Assembly: GCA_003169695.1 (NCBI GenBank)
Contig: PNAS01000048.1
Location: forward strand, 1-64,000
DNA length: 64,000 nt
Direction of reading: 5' to 3'
From: Spartobacteria bacterium
GTDB taxonomy: Bacteria > Verrucomicrobiota > Verrucomicrobiia > Chthoniobacterales > UBA10450
The position numbers and the translations under genes are program-made. How positions within the stretch are numbered: position 1 is the stretch's first letter; every line of letters begins with the position of its first letter. The notes under the pieces are model-generated. The model did no database searches. It saw nothing but the letters and a program-made list of their open reading frames with translations, and had not been told where the DNA came from. Positions 16,441 through 27,263 of this stretch are shown here, one piece after another.

Positions 16441-17306
16441 TTAGCGGTTTCGAGAAGCCTTTCCGTGACGCGCAAAGCAGACGCGTTTTCTTTAACGTCA
16501 TGCACCCGCAGGACGTTCGCACCACGCTCGCGCAACATCGCAGTGAAAGCGATTGTGGGCGCGAGGCGATCGCTCATCTCGGCTGATCCAATCATCTCGC
16601 CGAGGGATGATTTGCGTGAAACACCGACCACGATTGGACGATCGTGAACTCGAAGCCGCGGCAGGTTGGAGAGCAACTCGATATTGTGCGCAACGGTTTT
16701 ACCGAATCCAATTCCCGGATCAAACGCGATGGCCATGGAATCAATGCCGCACTCTAGGGCGCGCGCATATTGTTGTCGAAAAAAATCAGCCACCTCGGTG
16801 ACGACGTCATCGTAGTGCGGATTGGTTTGCATGGTTTGCGGAGTACCCTGCATGTGCATGATGATAAAAGCGGCTTTTTTTTCAGCCGCGAGCATCATCA
16901 TCTCCGGATCGGCGCGCCCACCGGTCACGTCATTGATGATCGATGCTCCGGCTTCCAGCGCCCGTAGCGCGACGGCAGCTTTGGTCGTGTCGATCGAAAT
17001 AAACGCTGAGACCTTCTCGCGCAATTTCACAATCACGGGCAACACTCGCGCCAGCTCGTCTTCCGCCGAAACGGGTTCCGCGCCGGGACGAGTCGACTCT
17101 CCTCCTACATCAATGATTTGCGCGCCCTCGGCGGCCATACGGGCGCCATGTTCGACGGCTTTTTCCGCCGTGAAAAATTCGCCGCCGTCAGAAAAAGAAT
17201 CCGGGGTCACGTTGAGCACTCCCATGATCAGAGAGTGCTGCGAAAGATCGATCGAGCGACCGGTTATTTTCCAAAGCGTCCCTCCCATTGAGAATGAGAC
17301 TATCAT
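16437..17306 (-). CDS. folP: Dihydropteroate synthase
   Basis: From the ATG at 17306 the protein has 289 residues; an ATG at 17288 and one at 17360 are alternatives. DHPS joins para-aminobenzoate to dihydropterin pyrophosphate in folate synthesis and is the sulfonamide target. Signatures are LNVTPDSFSDGG, DVGGESTRPGAEPV, SIDTTKAAVA, INDVTGG, DPGIGFGKT and VGVSRKS, in the correct order. It is upstream of and coupled to cdaA, an arrangement also reported in chlamydiae. Divergent rnr starts 90 bases away. Confidence 0.95.
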   Translation of the reverse strand: MIVSFSMGGTLWKITGRSIDLSQHSLIMGVLNVTPDSFSDGGEFFTAEKAVEHGARMAAEGAQIIDVGGESTRPGAEPVSAEDELARVLPVIVKLREKVSAFISIDTTKAAVALRALEAGASIINDVTGGRADPEMMMLAAEKKAAFIIMHMQGTPQTMQTNPHYDDVVTEVADFFRQQYARALECGIDSMAIAFDPGIGFGKTVAHNIELLSNLPRLRVHDRPIVVGVSRKSSLGEMIGSAEMSDRLAPTIAFTAMLRERGANVLRVHDVKENASALRVTERLLETAK

Positions 17307-17396
17307 AACGCCCCGTTTATTCGATTGCGTGGAGCGTGCAAAAAAGGAGAGTGCTCCCATTATGATTAGCCGCCGACGCGCGCCGGCGCGGACATC

Positions 17397-19598
17397 GTGA
17401 AATCAGAAAACGATCAGCTTCGCCAACAAATCCTCCGATTGCTGAGCGCGCCGAAATATCGGCCGCTCGATAAGCTTGAGCTGGGAAAAGCTCTCGGCCG
17501 GAAAAGTGGCATTCGCATGGGATTAAACGAGGTGCTGCGGCAGCTCGAGCAATCCGGGGAAATCGCCCGCATCCGGAAAAACCGCTACGTCCTGCCCTCG
17601 GAAGCGGATCTCGTTACGGGCACGTTGCATGTTCATCAGGCGGGCTACGCATTTCTTTCGCGGGAGAAACCGGGAGAGCAGGATCTTTTCATCGCGGCCG
17701 AAAATACCGGCACGGCGATGCACGGCGACAAAGTGGTGGCGCGGATCACCCGCGATGAACGTTACTCGCGCGCGAAAAGCGGTCGAGATCGCACTGAGGG
17801 CCGGGTGATTCGCATTCTCGAACGCGCGCATGATTCGCTCGTTGGAACTTTGCAGCAGTCGAAAAACTTCTTCTACGTTGTTCCGGATGATCCGCGCATC
17901 GTTCATAACGTTTACGTTCAGGTTCCGCCGCAACCGCCGCTCCCGAAGACACCGGACCGCGGCGATAAAGTCGTCGTCCGTCTCGAACCGTGGGAATCGC
18001 GCCACGTCAATCCGGAGGGGCAAATCATCGAAGTCCTCGGGCCCAGCTCCGCACCCGGGGTGGACATGCTGTCGATCATCCGGAAGTACCATCTTCCGAC
18101 CGCATTCCCGAGCGATATCCTTAACGAAGCACAGAAAATTCCGGAGACTGTCGGCGAGGAGATGTTCGAAGGACGCGAGGATCTGCGCGGCCAATTCATC
18201 GTCACGATCGACCCCGACGATGCGCGCGACTTTGATGACGCGATCAATGTCGAACGGATCCCGGGCGGCGGCTGGAGCCTCGGTGTGCATATCGCCGACG
18301 TTGCCGCATACGTGAAGCCGGGAGCGGCGCTGGACCGTGAAGCCTACAAACGCGGCAACAGCGTTTATCTCCCCGATCGCGTCATACCAATGTTGCCGGA
18401 GCGGTTGAGCAACGGCGTTTGCAGTCTGAATCCAGCAGTGAACCGCCTCACGCATTCGGTCTTCATTCAATTCACAAAAGATGGCCGCAGCAAGAGCAGC
18501 CGCTTTGCCAGAACGGTCATCCGCAGCGCGCGCCGCCTGACGTACCGCGAGGCCCACGCCATTCTTCGCGCCGCACCTAACGACCAGTTGAGCGAGCGGC
18601 TGCATGTGGCGTGGGAACTTGCATCCCTCTTGCGCCGAAAGCGCTTCGAACAAGGGTCCCTCGACCTCGACTTTCCAGAAGTGAAAGTGCGATTGGACAA
18701 GGAAGGCCAGCCGATCCTCCTCGAACGCATCGAAAACGATGAATCGCATCAACTGGTCGAAGAGTTCATGCTCGCGGCGAACGAAGCAGTGGCGCGCGAG
18801 CTCAAGAACCGGTCCATCCCCACGATTTATCGCGTCCACGAAAATCCTGAGCCGGACAAATTGGCGGAATATCGCGAGCTGGTCCTCAGCTACAATTACA
18901 AGGCCGGCGATCTGACGAACCGCGCAGAACTGCAGCGATTGCTCGCTTCACTTGCCGGCAAGCCTGAAGAACAAGCGCTCAAGATCGGACTTCTGAAAAG
19001 TTTGAAGCGCGCCCGATATGCGGCGCAACCGCTGGGCCACTTCGGTCTCGCGAAAAACAATTACACTCACTTCACGAGCCCGATTCGGCGCTACGCCGAT
19101 TTGATCGTCCATCGCGCCCTGGCGGAGCGCGACCAGGCCCGACGTTCCCGGGCGGACATGGGACAGATGGTTTCCGCCGCGGAACATATCTCGATTACGG
19201 AACGCGTGGCAGCTGAGGCCGAGATCGATTCAGTGAAGATGAAGAAGCTCGAGTTCTTTCAGCGCCAACTCGACGCCCGCGATCCACAAGTCTTTCGCGC
19301 GACGGTCATCGATGTCCGGAATTACGGACTCCTACTCGAGTTGCCGGACGTGCTCCTGACCGGCCTCGTGCACGTTTCCTCGCTGACGGACGACTTTTAT
19401 GTTTTCCACCCGACGCAACGACGATTCATTGGCCGGCAATCCCGACGCCGGTTTTCTGTAGGCGATCAATTGCGCGTTTTCGTGGCGCGCGTCGATATCT
19501 TTAAGCGCCAGGTGGATTTTGCGATCGCGAATGGCGCGGCGCCAAAACAAGTACGCGCTCGGAGTAACAATCGGCCCGCGCATCCGCAGCGTCGTTAG
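17397..19598 (+). CDS. rnr: Ribonuclease R
   Basis: The 733-residue protein starts at a GTG and is a 3'-5' exoribonuclease of the RNB family, active on structured RNA. It has an N-terminal winged-helix region (residues about 5-70), cold-shock domains, and the RNB catalytic core with DPDDARDFDD at 272-281, which supplies the metal-binding aspartates. HFTSPIRRYADLIVHR follows, and then an S1 domain (FRATVIDVRNYGLLLELP) with a short basic tail. It is slightly shorter than E. coli RNase R, lacking the long Lys-rich tail. The downstream PUR mini-protein gene starts 95 bases later. Confidence 0.95.
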   Translation: MKSENDQLRQQILRLLSAPKYRPLDKLELGKALGRKSGIRMGLNEVLRQLEQSGEIARIRKNRYVLPSEADLVTGTLHVHQAGYAFLSREKPGEQDLFIAAENTGTAMHGDKVVARITRDERYSRAKSGRDRTEGRVIRILERAHDSLVGTLQQSKNFFYVVPDDPRIVHNVYVQVPPQPPLPKTPDRGDKVVVRLEPWESRHVNPEGQIIEVLGPSSAPGVDMLSIIRKYHLPTAFPSDILNEAQKIPETVGEEMFEGREDLRGQFIVTIDPDDARDFDDAINVERIPGGGWSLGVHIADVAAYVKPGAALDREAYKRGNSVYLPDRVIPMLPERLSNGVCSLNPAVNRLTHSVFIQFTKDGRSKSSRFARTVIRSARRLTYREAHAILRAAPNDQLSERLHVAWELASLLRRKRFEQGSLDLDFPEVKVRLDKEGQPILLERIENDESHQLVEEFMLAANEAVARELKNRSIPTIYRVHENPEPDKLAEYRELVLSYNYKAGDLTNRAELQRLLASLAGKPEEQALKIGLLKSLKRARYAAQPLGHFGLAKNNYTHFTSPIRRYADLIVHRALAERDQARRSRADMGQMVSAAEHISITERVAAEAEIDSVKMKKLEFFQRQLDARDPQVFRATVIDVRNYGLLLELPDVLLTGLVHVSSLTDDFYVFHPTQRRFIGRQSRRRFSVGDQLRVFVARVDIFKRQVDFAIANGAAPKQVRARSNNRPAHPQRR

Positions 19599-19693
19599 AA
19601 GCCGCTCCCGCCAAAGAGCTTGCGGTGCGGAACCGCGCAGAATTTGCTTCCAATTCTTCCAATGACGTCTGTAAACTCAGGCGAGGTCTTCAA

Positions 19694-19906
19694 ATGGACA
19701 GCATTCTCGAAGCGAAGGAAGTTCAAATCGAACGGAAGCGTTTTCATTTTGAATTCCGCGAGAACGAGCGCGGAAAATTCCTGCGCATAACCGAGGAAGC
19801 TCACGGCCGGCGGAACACGATCATCGTTCCGAGCACGGGGTTGAATGATTTCACCGCGGCGATCGAGGACGTCCTTGACGCCGGCGGCCACGCCCCGAGG
19901 GCTTGA
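19694..19906 (+). CDS. Single PUR-repeat nucleic-acid-binding protein
   Basis: From the ATG at 19694, preceded by GCGAGG, the protein has 70 residues; the frame is open further up to 19625. The core pattern KRFHFEFRENERGKFLRIT, with RRNTIIVPSTGLNDFTAAI, fits one PUR repeat. That is the fold of eukaryotic Pur-alpha and of bacterial DUF3276 proteins, which bind single-stranded DNA or RNA. Only one repeat is present, so it would have to dimerise as the Borrelia protein does. It sits between RNase R and PPDK, which may hint at an RNA-related role, but that is inference. Confidence 0.75.
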   Translation: MDSILEAKEVQIERKRFHFEFRENERGKFLRITEEAHGRRNTIIVPSTGLNDFTAAIEDVLDAGGHAPRA

Positions 19907-20002
19907 GTCGACACCTCTCTAGGCGCGCGTTCGTTGACACCTTGGGGACGGGACTTAGCTTTGCGTCCGTTCGGCTCCGCCGCTCCTCTTTTCAATCTCG
20001 CC

Positions 20003-22891
<2,889 letters not shown>

Positions 22892-22892
22892 C

Positions 22893-22909
22893 GCGAGCTT
22901 CCAGCTTGC
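22893..22909 (+). terminator. Hairpin directly after ppdK
   Basis: GCGAGCT and AGCTTGC (22893-22899 and 22903-22909) pair over a TCC loop, with one G-T wobble. It begins one base after the ppdK stop. There is no T-run, so a terminator role is tentative. Confidence 0.3.
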
Positions 22910-23032
22910 GAATTCCCTGACGCACGCTATCTCGGCGAGTGCCGCTTCAAAGATACGCGCACAAGCTCTGCGATCGTGCGTGACGCTTTCAGGATGCAGC
23001 CGCAAGGGTAGGCGCTGAGCGAAGCCGTCGCG

Positions 23033-23194
23033 CTAAAATAGGCTGTAAATGAACGGGGCGAGGGCCGAACCTTCGGTCACGACCAGAATCAATCCGAGCG
23101 TTAGCAGCAGTATGACGATGGGTGCGAGCCACCATTTCTTGCGGACGCGCAAGAAGCTCCAAAATTCCCGCAGGATAGACAATTTCCCATTCAT
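23033..23194 (-). CDS. DUF5989 small membrane protein
   Basis: From the ATG at 23194 (MNGKLSILREFWSFLRVRKK) the protein has 53 residues. One hydrophobic segment, LAPIVILLLTLGLILVV, follows the basic RVRKKWW stretch, and the end reads EGSALAPFIYSLF. This is the DUF5989 pattern, usually found beside SxtJ and carbamoyltransferase genes. Its function is undetermined; it may anchor or regulate the enzyme at the membrane. The start lies one base after the SxtJ stop, so the three genes are almost certainly one unit. Confidence 0.85.
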   Translation of the reverse strand: MNGKLSILREFWSFLRVRKKWWLAPIVILLLTLGLILVVTEGSALAPFIYSLF

Positions 23195-23195
23195 C

Positions 23196-23615
23196 CTAGA
23201 ACTGCTTTTCGTAATCTTCCGGCATCGGAGGCGCCGTTCGTGACTGCCAATAACTGGCCACGTCAGCCTTAAAAGCAACCTCAATCGCGCGCTTTCCGAA
23301 AAGCCGCTGGAGCAAGCCGATCGGTGTAACCACGAAAAAGAAGACGATCGTCAAAAGAATTCGGGTGACGATCCATCCGAGCGCCAGCGAGAGAATCATC
23401 CATGGGGCGTGAACCCATTTGAGCGTCAGCGGAACGAAACCGGCGGCAAGGACCAGAATAGTTCCGATCGAGATCAGAGGCCAGCCGGCCCCACGATGGC
23501 GCCACAACAACACGCAACCTAGAAACAGAATTACCAATCCGACCGTGAGCCCAAACCGCCTTAAGGCACGCGGGGAACGGTCGAGCTTCTGATATTCGTC
23601 GTTAATCCAGGACAT
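23196..23615 (-). CDS. SxtJ family membrane protein
   Basis: The 139-residue protein has an N-terminal soluble start (INDEYQKLDRSPRALRRFG) and about three hydrophobic segments. It ends with ASYWQSRTAPPMPEDYEKQF. This matches SxtJ, first named in the saxitoxin cluster and widespread beside carbamoyltransferases. Its biochemical role is unknown. The start overlaps the end of the carbamoyltransferase gene by 14 bases. Confidence 0.85.
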   Translation of the reverse strand: MSWINDEYQKLDRSPRALRRFGLTVGLVILFLGCVLLWRHRGAGWPLISIGTILVLAAGFVPLTLKWVHAPWMILSLALGWIVTRILLTIVFFFVVTPIGLLQRLFGKRAIEVAFKADVASYWQSRTAPPMPEDYEKQF

Positions 23616-25410
23616 CGACGGCTTGGCCCTTCACCACGTTTGCGGGGTTTTGCTGTGCCTTATCGAGGACGAAATTTCCCAGCACGAGGTAATCCATCTC
23701 CGTGCGCATGAAACATCTGAAGGCATCTTCGGGCGTGCAGACCGGCGGCTCGCCGCGAACATTGAAAGAGGTATTCACCAGCACCGGGCAGCTGGTGTTC
23801 TTTTCGAACTCGCTGAGCAACCGGTGAAAGCGCGGATTGTCTTCGGCGGCGACGGTCTGAATGCGGGCCGAATAATCAATGTGGGTCACCGCCGGAAGAG
23901 TCGAGCGAGGCGTCTTCAACCGAACCATGAAATCGCCGCCGACTCCTTCGCCCAGCCCGTCTAGCCGAACCGATTGCTTAACGGGCGCAACCAGAAGCAT
24001 GTAGGGACTTGCCTGGTTCAGCTCAAAACAATCACCGACGCGCTCGCGTAAAACCGACGGCGCGAATGGGCGAAAGCTTTCTCTAAACTTTATCTTCAGG
24101 TTCAACGTCTCTTGCATCTCGGGCGAACGAGCGTCACCGAGGATCGAGCGGTTTCCAAGCGCGCGCGGACCGAACTCCATCCGTCCCTGGAACCATCCGA
24201 TCACCTTTCCCTCCTCGAGCAATCCCGCAACGCACCTCATCAATTCGTCTTCATCCATTTCCTCGTGCGGGATCGCCGCGCGTTTCAGAAACGCCGCGGC
24301 ATCGTACGCCGGGCCGAGAAACGAACCGCATTGGGCGTCACCGTCGCCCGAAACTTTTCTCGGTTGTTTGTAGTAATGATGCCAGCCGAGTAGCGCCGCG
24401 CCGATCGCGCCACCTGCATCTCCGGCAGCAGGTTGAATCCAGATTTTATCGAAAGGTCCTTCGCGGAGAATCCGGCCGTTTCCGACGCAATTGAGCGCCA
24501 CGCCCCCCGCGAGACAAAGGTTCCTCGCGCCGGTGAGCGCGTGGGCGTGGCGAGCGAGGCGCAACATCACTTCCTCCGTCACCGCCTGCATCGAGCGCGC
24601 AATGTCCATGTGCCGCTGCGTGAGCTCCGTTTCCGGCTTCCTCGGCGGTCCGCCGAAGAGCCGATCGAACGCTCCGTTCGTCATCGTGAGACCCACCATG
24701 AAATCGAAGTAGCGCAGGTTGAGACGGAAGGAGCCGTCGTCCTTGAGATCGATTAGCTCCGACAGAATCAGGTCGCGGAATGCCGGCTGGCCGTAGGGGG
24801 CGAGACCCATCACCTTGTATTCGCCGGAGTTGACGCGGAAACCGAGATAGTAAGTGAAGGCGGAATAGAGCAATCCGATCGAATGCGGGAAGCGCAAATC
24901 GGCGAGCAGCCCGACCCGGTTCCCTTCCCCGCGACCGACGCTCGTGGTCGTCCATTCCCCAACACCATCGATAGTCAGCACCGCCGCGTTTTCAAAGGGC
25001 GAAGGGAAAAAGGCGGAGGCGGCGTGAGACTCATGATGCTCCGGGAAAATGACCGGGCCTTCAAACGGAAGCTCGTTCCGAATCGTGTCCTTGATCCAGA
25101 TCTTTTGTTTCATCCAGACCGGGACTGCTTTCAGGAATGAGCGCAACCCGAATGGAGCGCAACCCAGATAAGTGGAGAGAAGCCGGTCGCACTTTAAGAA
25201 AGGCTTCTCGTAAAAGGCGATGAGATCGAGTTGGCTACCGCCAGATAGATCCGCTTCTCGCAGACAGTAGTCGATGGCGTGTCGCGGAAACCCGGCGTCG
25301 TGCTTCTTTCTCGTGAAGCGCTCCTCCTGCGCAGCCGCGATGATAATCCCATCGCGCACCAGACACGCGGCGCTGTCGTGATAGAAGGCCGAGATGCCGA
25401 GAATGTTCAC
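23602..25410 (-). CDS. Carbamoyltransferase (NodU/CmcH/TobZ family)
   Basis: A GTG at 25410 gives 602 residues, starting VNILGISAFYHDSAACLV; the frame runs open further upstream without homology. These enzymes make carbamoyl-adenylate from carbamoyl phosphate and ATP and pass the carbamoyl group to a hydroxyl. Metal-site histidines are in HHESH at 126-130. The second half has QGRMEFGPRALGNRSIL and the YrdC-like part ends with NTSFNVRGEP. The acceptor is probably a surface sugar, given the neighbours. The start overlaps the SGNH gene stop (GTGA), and the end overlaps SxtJ. Confidence 0.92.
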   Translation of the reverse strand: MNILGISAFYHDSAACLVRDGIIIAAAQEERFTRKKHDAGFPRHAIDYCLREADLSGGSQLDLIAFYEKPFLKCDRLLSTYLGCAPFGLRSFLKAVPVWMKQKIWIKDTIRNELPFEGPVIFPEHHESHAASAFFPSPFENAAVLTIDGVGEWTTTSVGRGEGNRVGLLADLRFPHSIGLLYSAFTYYLGFRVNSGEYKVMGLAPYGQPAFRDLILSELIDLKDDGSFRLNLRYFDFMVGLTMTNGAFDRLFGGPPRKPETELTQRHMDIARSMQAVTEEVMLRLARHAHALTGARNLCLAGGVALNCVGNGRILREGPFDKIWIQPAAGDAGGAIGAALLGWHHYYKQPRKVSGDGDAQCGSFLGPAYDAAAFLKRAAIPHEEMDEDELMRCVAGLLEEGKVIGWFQGRMEFGPRALGNRSILGDARSPEMQETLNLKIKFRESFRPFAPSVLRERVGDCFELNQASPYMLLVAPVKQSVRLDGLGEGVGGDFMVRLKTPRSTLPAVTHIDYSARIQTVAAEDNPRFHRLLSEFEKNTSCPVLVNTSFNVRGEPPVCTPEDAFRCFMRTEMDYLVLGNFVLDKAQQNPANVVKGQAVDVLD

Positions 25411-27263
25411 TGTTGGAGCGCGAGAAATTTCGCCAACTCCTGTGCGGCGACCTCGTGTCCCGCGGCGTTCCAGTGAGCGTCGTCGGGGAAATAAACCGCG
25501 CGACCAGCCGCTGCGTTTTGTTCCAGCGCCGGCGTCAGATCGAGGAATTGGATTTTTGCCTCGGCGCAAAAATCGTGGAGAAGATCGTTTTGCGCGAGAC
25601 GGTTCGCTTGAATTTCGGCGGCGCGCAGCTGCATGTGATTGTAGCGGCAGGAAAAGTCGATTGCGCGCTGCAATTCCTCCGCGCCTAACGAGTGCTCAAT
25701 CAGAGGCCAGTAGACCTCAGCCTTTGCCGGAACAAACATGACCGTCAATCGACTGGCGGCGCGATCGCACGTCTCCTTCATCCGCAGAAGAGTTGCTTGT
25801 GTGAGCTCCCATCCCCGGCTGCGCTCAAATTCCTGGCGCGGACTTCCGAGCTTTTGCAGGTAGGCCGGCATGACCGCAAAGCGAAGGATGCCGCCTCCCG
25901 GAACGGGGATTTCATAGATGCCGCGATCAAAGCGAGGTCCAGGATTTCTGTTCTCCAGTGAAGCCGCCGGGGTTCTTTGCGAGCCAATAGCCGGCAGAGC
26001 CACGCGAGCGAGGGTCGTGAGGAAAAGCGTTTCGTAACGCCGAGATCTTTTTGGGAGACGCCAACCCGTCGTCTCTTCGCCGGGTTTCTCATCGGCCTGC
26101 TCCCAACGATCGAAGTGTTCGGCATCAAAAAGATCGTTCCCAGCAAAGAAGGCGAGGATGACGTTGCGCGGCTGATGTTGGATAGCATAATCCTGCAGAA
26201 CGTACAGTTCCTGTTGCGGCCCGAACGCGGAGGTTCCATAGTTTTGAACTTTCTTCCCGGTGATTTGCTCGAGGCGCGCGGGCCATCCTTCTTCCAACGG
26301 CGAAGTCATGGCATCGGTGAAGGAATCTCCCAGCGCGGCGATGTCGATCTTCGAGCGGACAGTTGGATTTCGGAAACCTTCCGCGTCGGTCTGAAACGGA
26401 TAACGGTGCTTTTCGCCCTGAGACAGTTCCGGCCGAATAAATCCCATCCGCACGATGTCGCCGAACTGCCATTCGCAAACGGTGTTCAAATTCGGACGAA
26501 ACCGCTGCTTGTAGCGCGGTGAATCGATCCAGCGGGGATCAGGTGCGGACAATCCAAGATCATGGCGGGCGCTCAGCACCGCAGGAGGGAGCTTCAATGC
26601 AACATGCCGCAGGACAAATTCAATCAACCCAAGACACACGACCGTGCTCGCGATCAGGGCCAGCCAGTTACCAATGCTCGCCCGAGTGGCCGGCGGCGAA
26701 GGACGGTTTCTTAACGCCAGGGTTAACGCGAGAAAGGCACCGAGATAAACCGGCCAAAGAAAGAATTTCCGCACGAGACGCGGATCGAACCACGCGACGC
26801 GCCCGTGAACGACAAATTGCAACTCCCCGTCGCCCGCAGGCAGCGAAATCTTTTCGGAGACAGCGCTGGTGATCTTTCGCCCTGCAATCTGCTGTGACGC
26901 CGCTCCGCTTCGCAAAATAATTTTGTACTCCGCATCTCCTTCCGGTTGCGCCGTGAACAACAGCCAATGAGGCGTCGCCAACGAAACGGGAAACACGAAT
27001 CGCGCTTCATCACCGCTAATGATTTCCGGCACAACATCATTCCCCCGCACACCAAAATGCTGCCAAACCGTGCCCTCCTGCCGGTTCGCCGCGCTATTTT
27101 CGTCCACGTAGAGACGCAGGGTGCCAACTGTGAACCAATCGGCCGCCACGCAAAGGCAAAGCGAAAGAAGCGCCGCAAAGAGCCAAACCGGTCGAGCCGA
27201 CGCTTTAGCGCGCGCTCGCGTCGTTCGGGCAGAGCGAGGCAGCGTCTCGATGTAGCCGTTCAT
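25407..27263 (-). CDS. SGNH/GDSL hydrolase-fold protein with membrane-anchored N-terminus
   Basis: From the ATG at 27263 the protein has 618 residues. An N-terminal membrane segment (about 25-45) and two more (about 168-185 and 200-220) frame an extracytoplasmic beta-rich region. The C-terminal half is an SGNH hydrolase domain: GDSFTDA at 312-318 (Ser315), the Gly block NYGTSAFG near 341, GND at 375-377 and DDAHWN at 594-599 with the catalytic Asp/His. Such domains deacylate or transfer acyl groups on sugars. The start overlaps the O-antigen ligase stop (ATGA), and the stop overlaps the carbamoyltransferase start (GTGA). Confidence 0.82.
   Translation of the reverse strand: MNGYIETLPRSARTTRARAKASARPVWLFAALLSLCLCVAADWFTVGTLRLYVDENSAANRQEGTVWQHFGVRGNDVVPEIISGDEARFVFPVSLATPHWLLFTAQPEGDAEYKIILRSGAASQQIAGRKITSAVSEKISLPAGDGELQFVVHGRVAWFDPRLVRKFFLWPVYLGAFLALTLALRNRPSPPATRASIGNWLALIASTVVCLGLIEFVLRHVALKLPPAVLSARHDLGLSAPDPRWIDSPRYKQRFRPNLNTVCEWQFGDIVRMGFIRPELSQGEKHRYPFQTDAEGFRNPTVRSKIDIAALGDSFTDAMTSPLEEGWPARLEQITGKKVQNYGTSAFGPQQELYVLQDYAIQHQPRNVILAFFAGNDLFDAEHFDRWEQADEKPGEETTGWRLPKRSRRYETLFLTTLARVALPAIGSQRTPAASLENRNPGPRFDRGIYEIPVPGGGILRFAVMPAYLQKLGSPRQEFERSRGWELTQATLLRMKETCDRAASRLTVMFVPAKAEVYWPLIEHSLGAEELQRAIDFSCRYNHMQLRAAEIQANRLAQNDLLHDFCAEAKIQFLDLTPALEQNAAAGRAVYFPDDAHWNAAGHEVAAQELAKFLALQQ

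Noticed and set aside
17523-18839. 438-codon open frame antisense to rnr
   Set aside because: It is a shadow frame produced by GC-rich codon use opposite a well-supported RNase R gene; it has no recognisable motif and an improbable composition.
25411-25569. N-terminal extension of the carbamoyltransferase in the open frame
   Set aside because: The 53 residues upstream of the GTG at 25410 are Arg-rich, overlap the SGNH gene and do not match the family, which starts at NILGISAFYHD.
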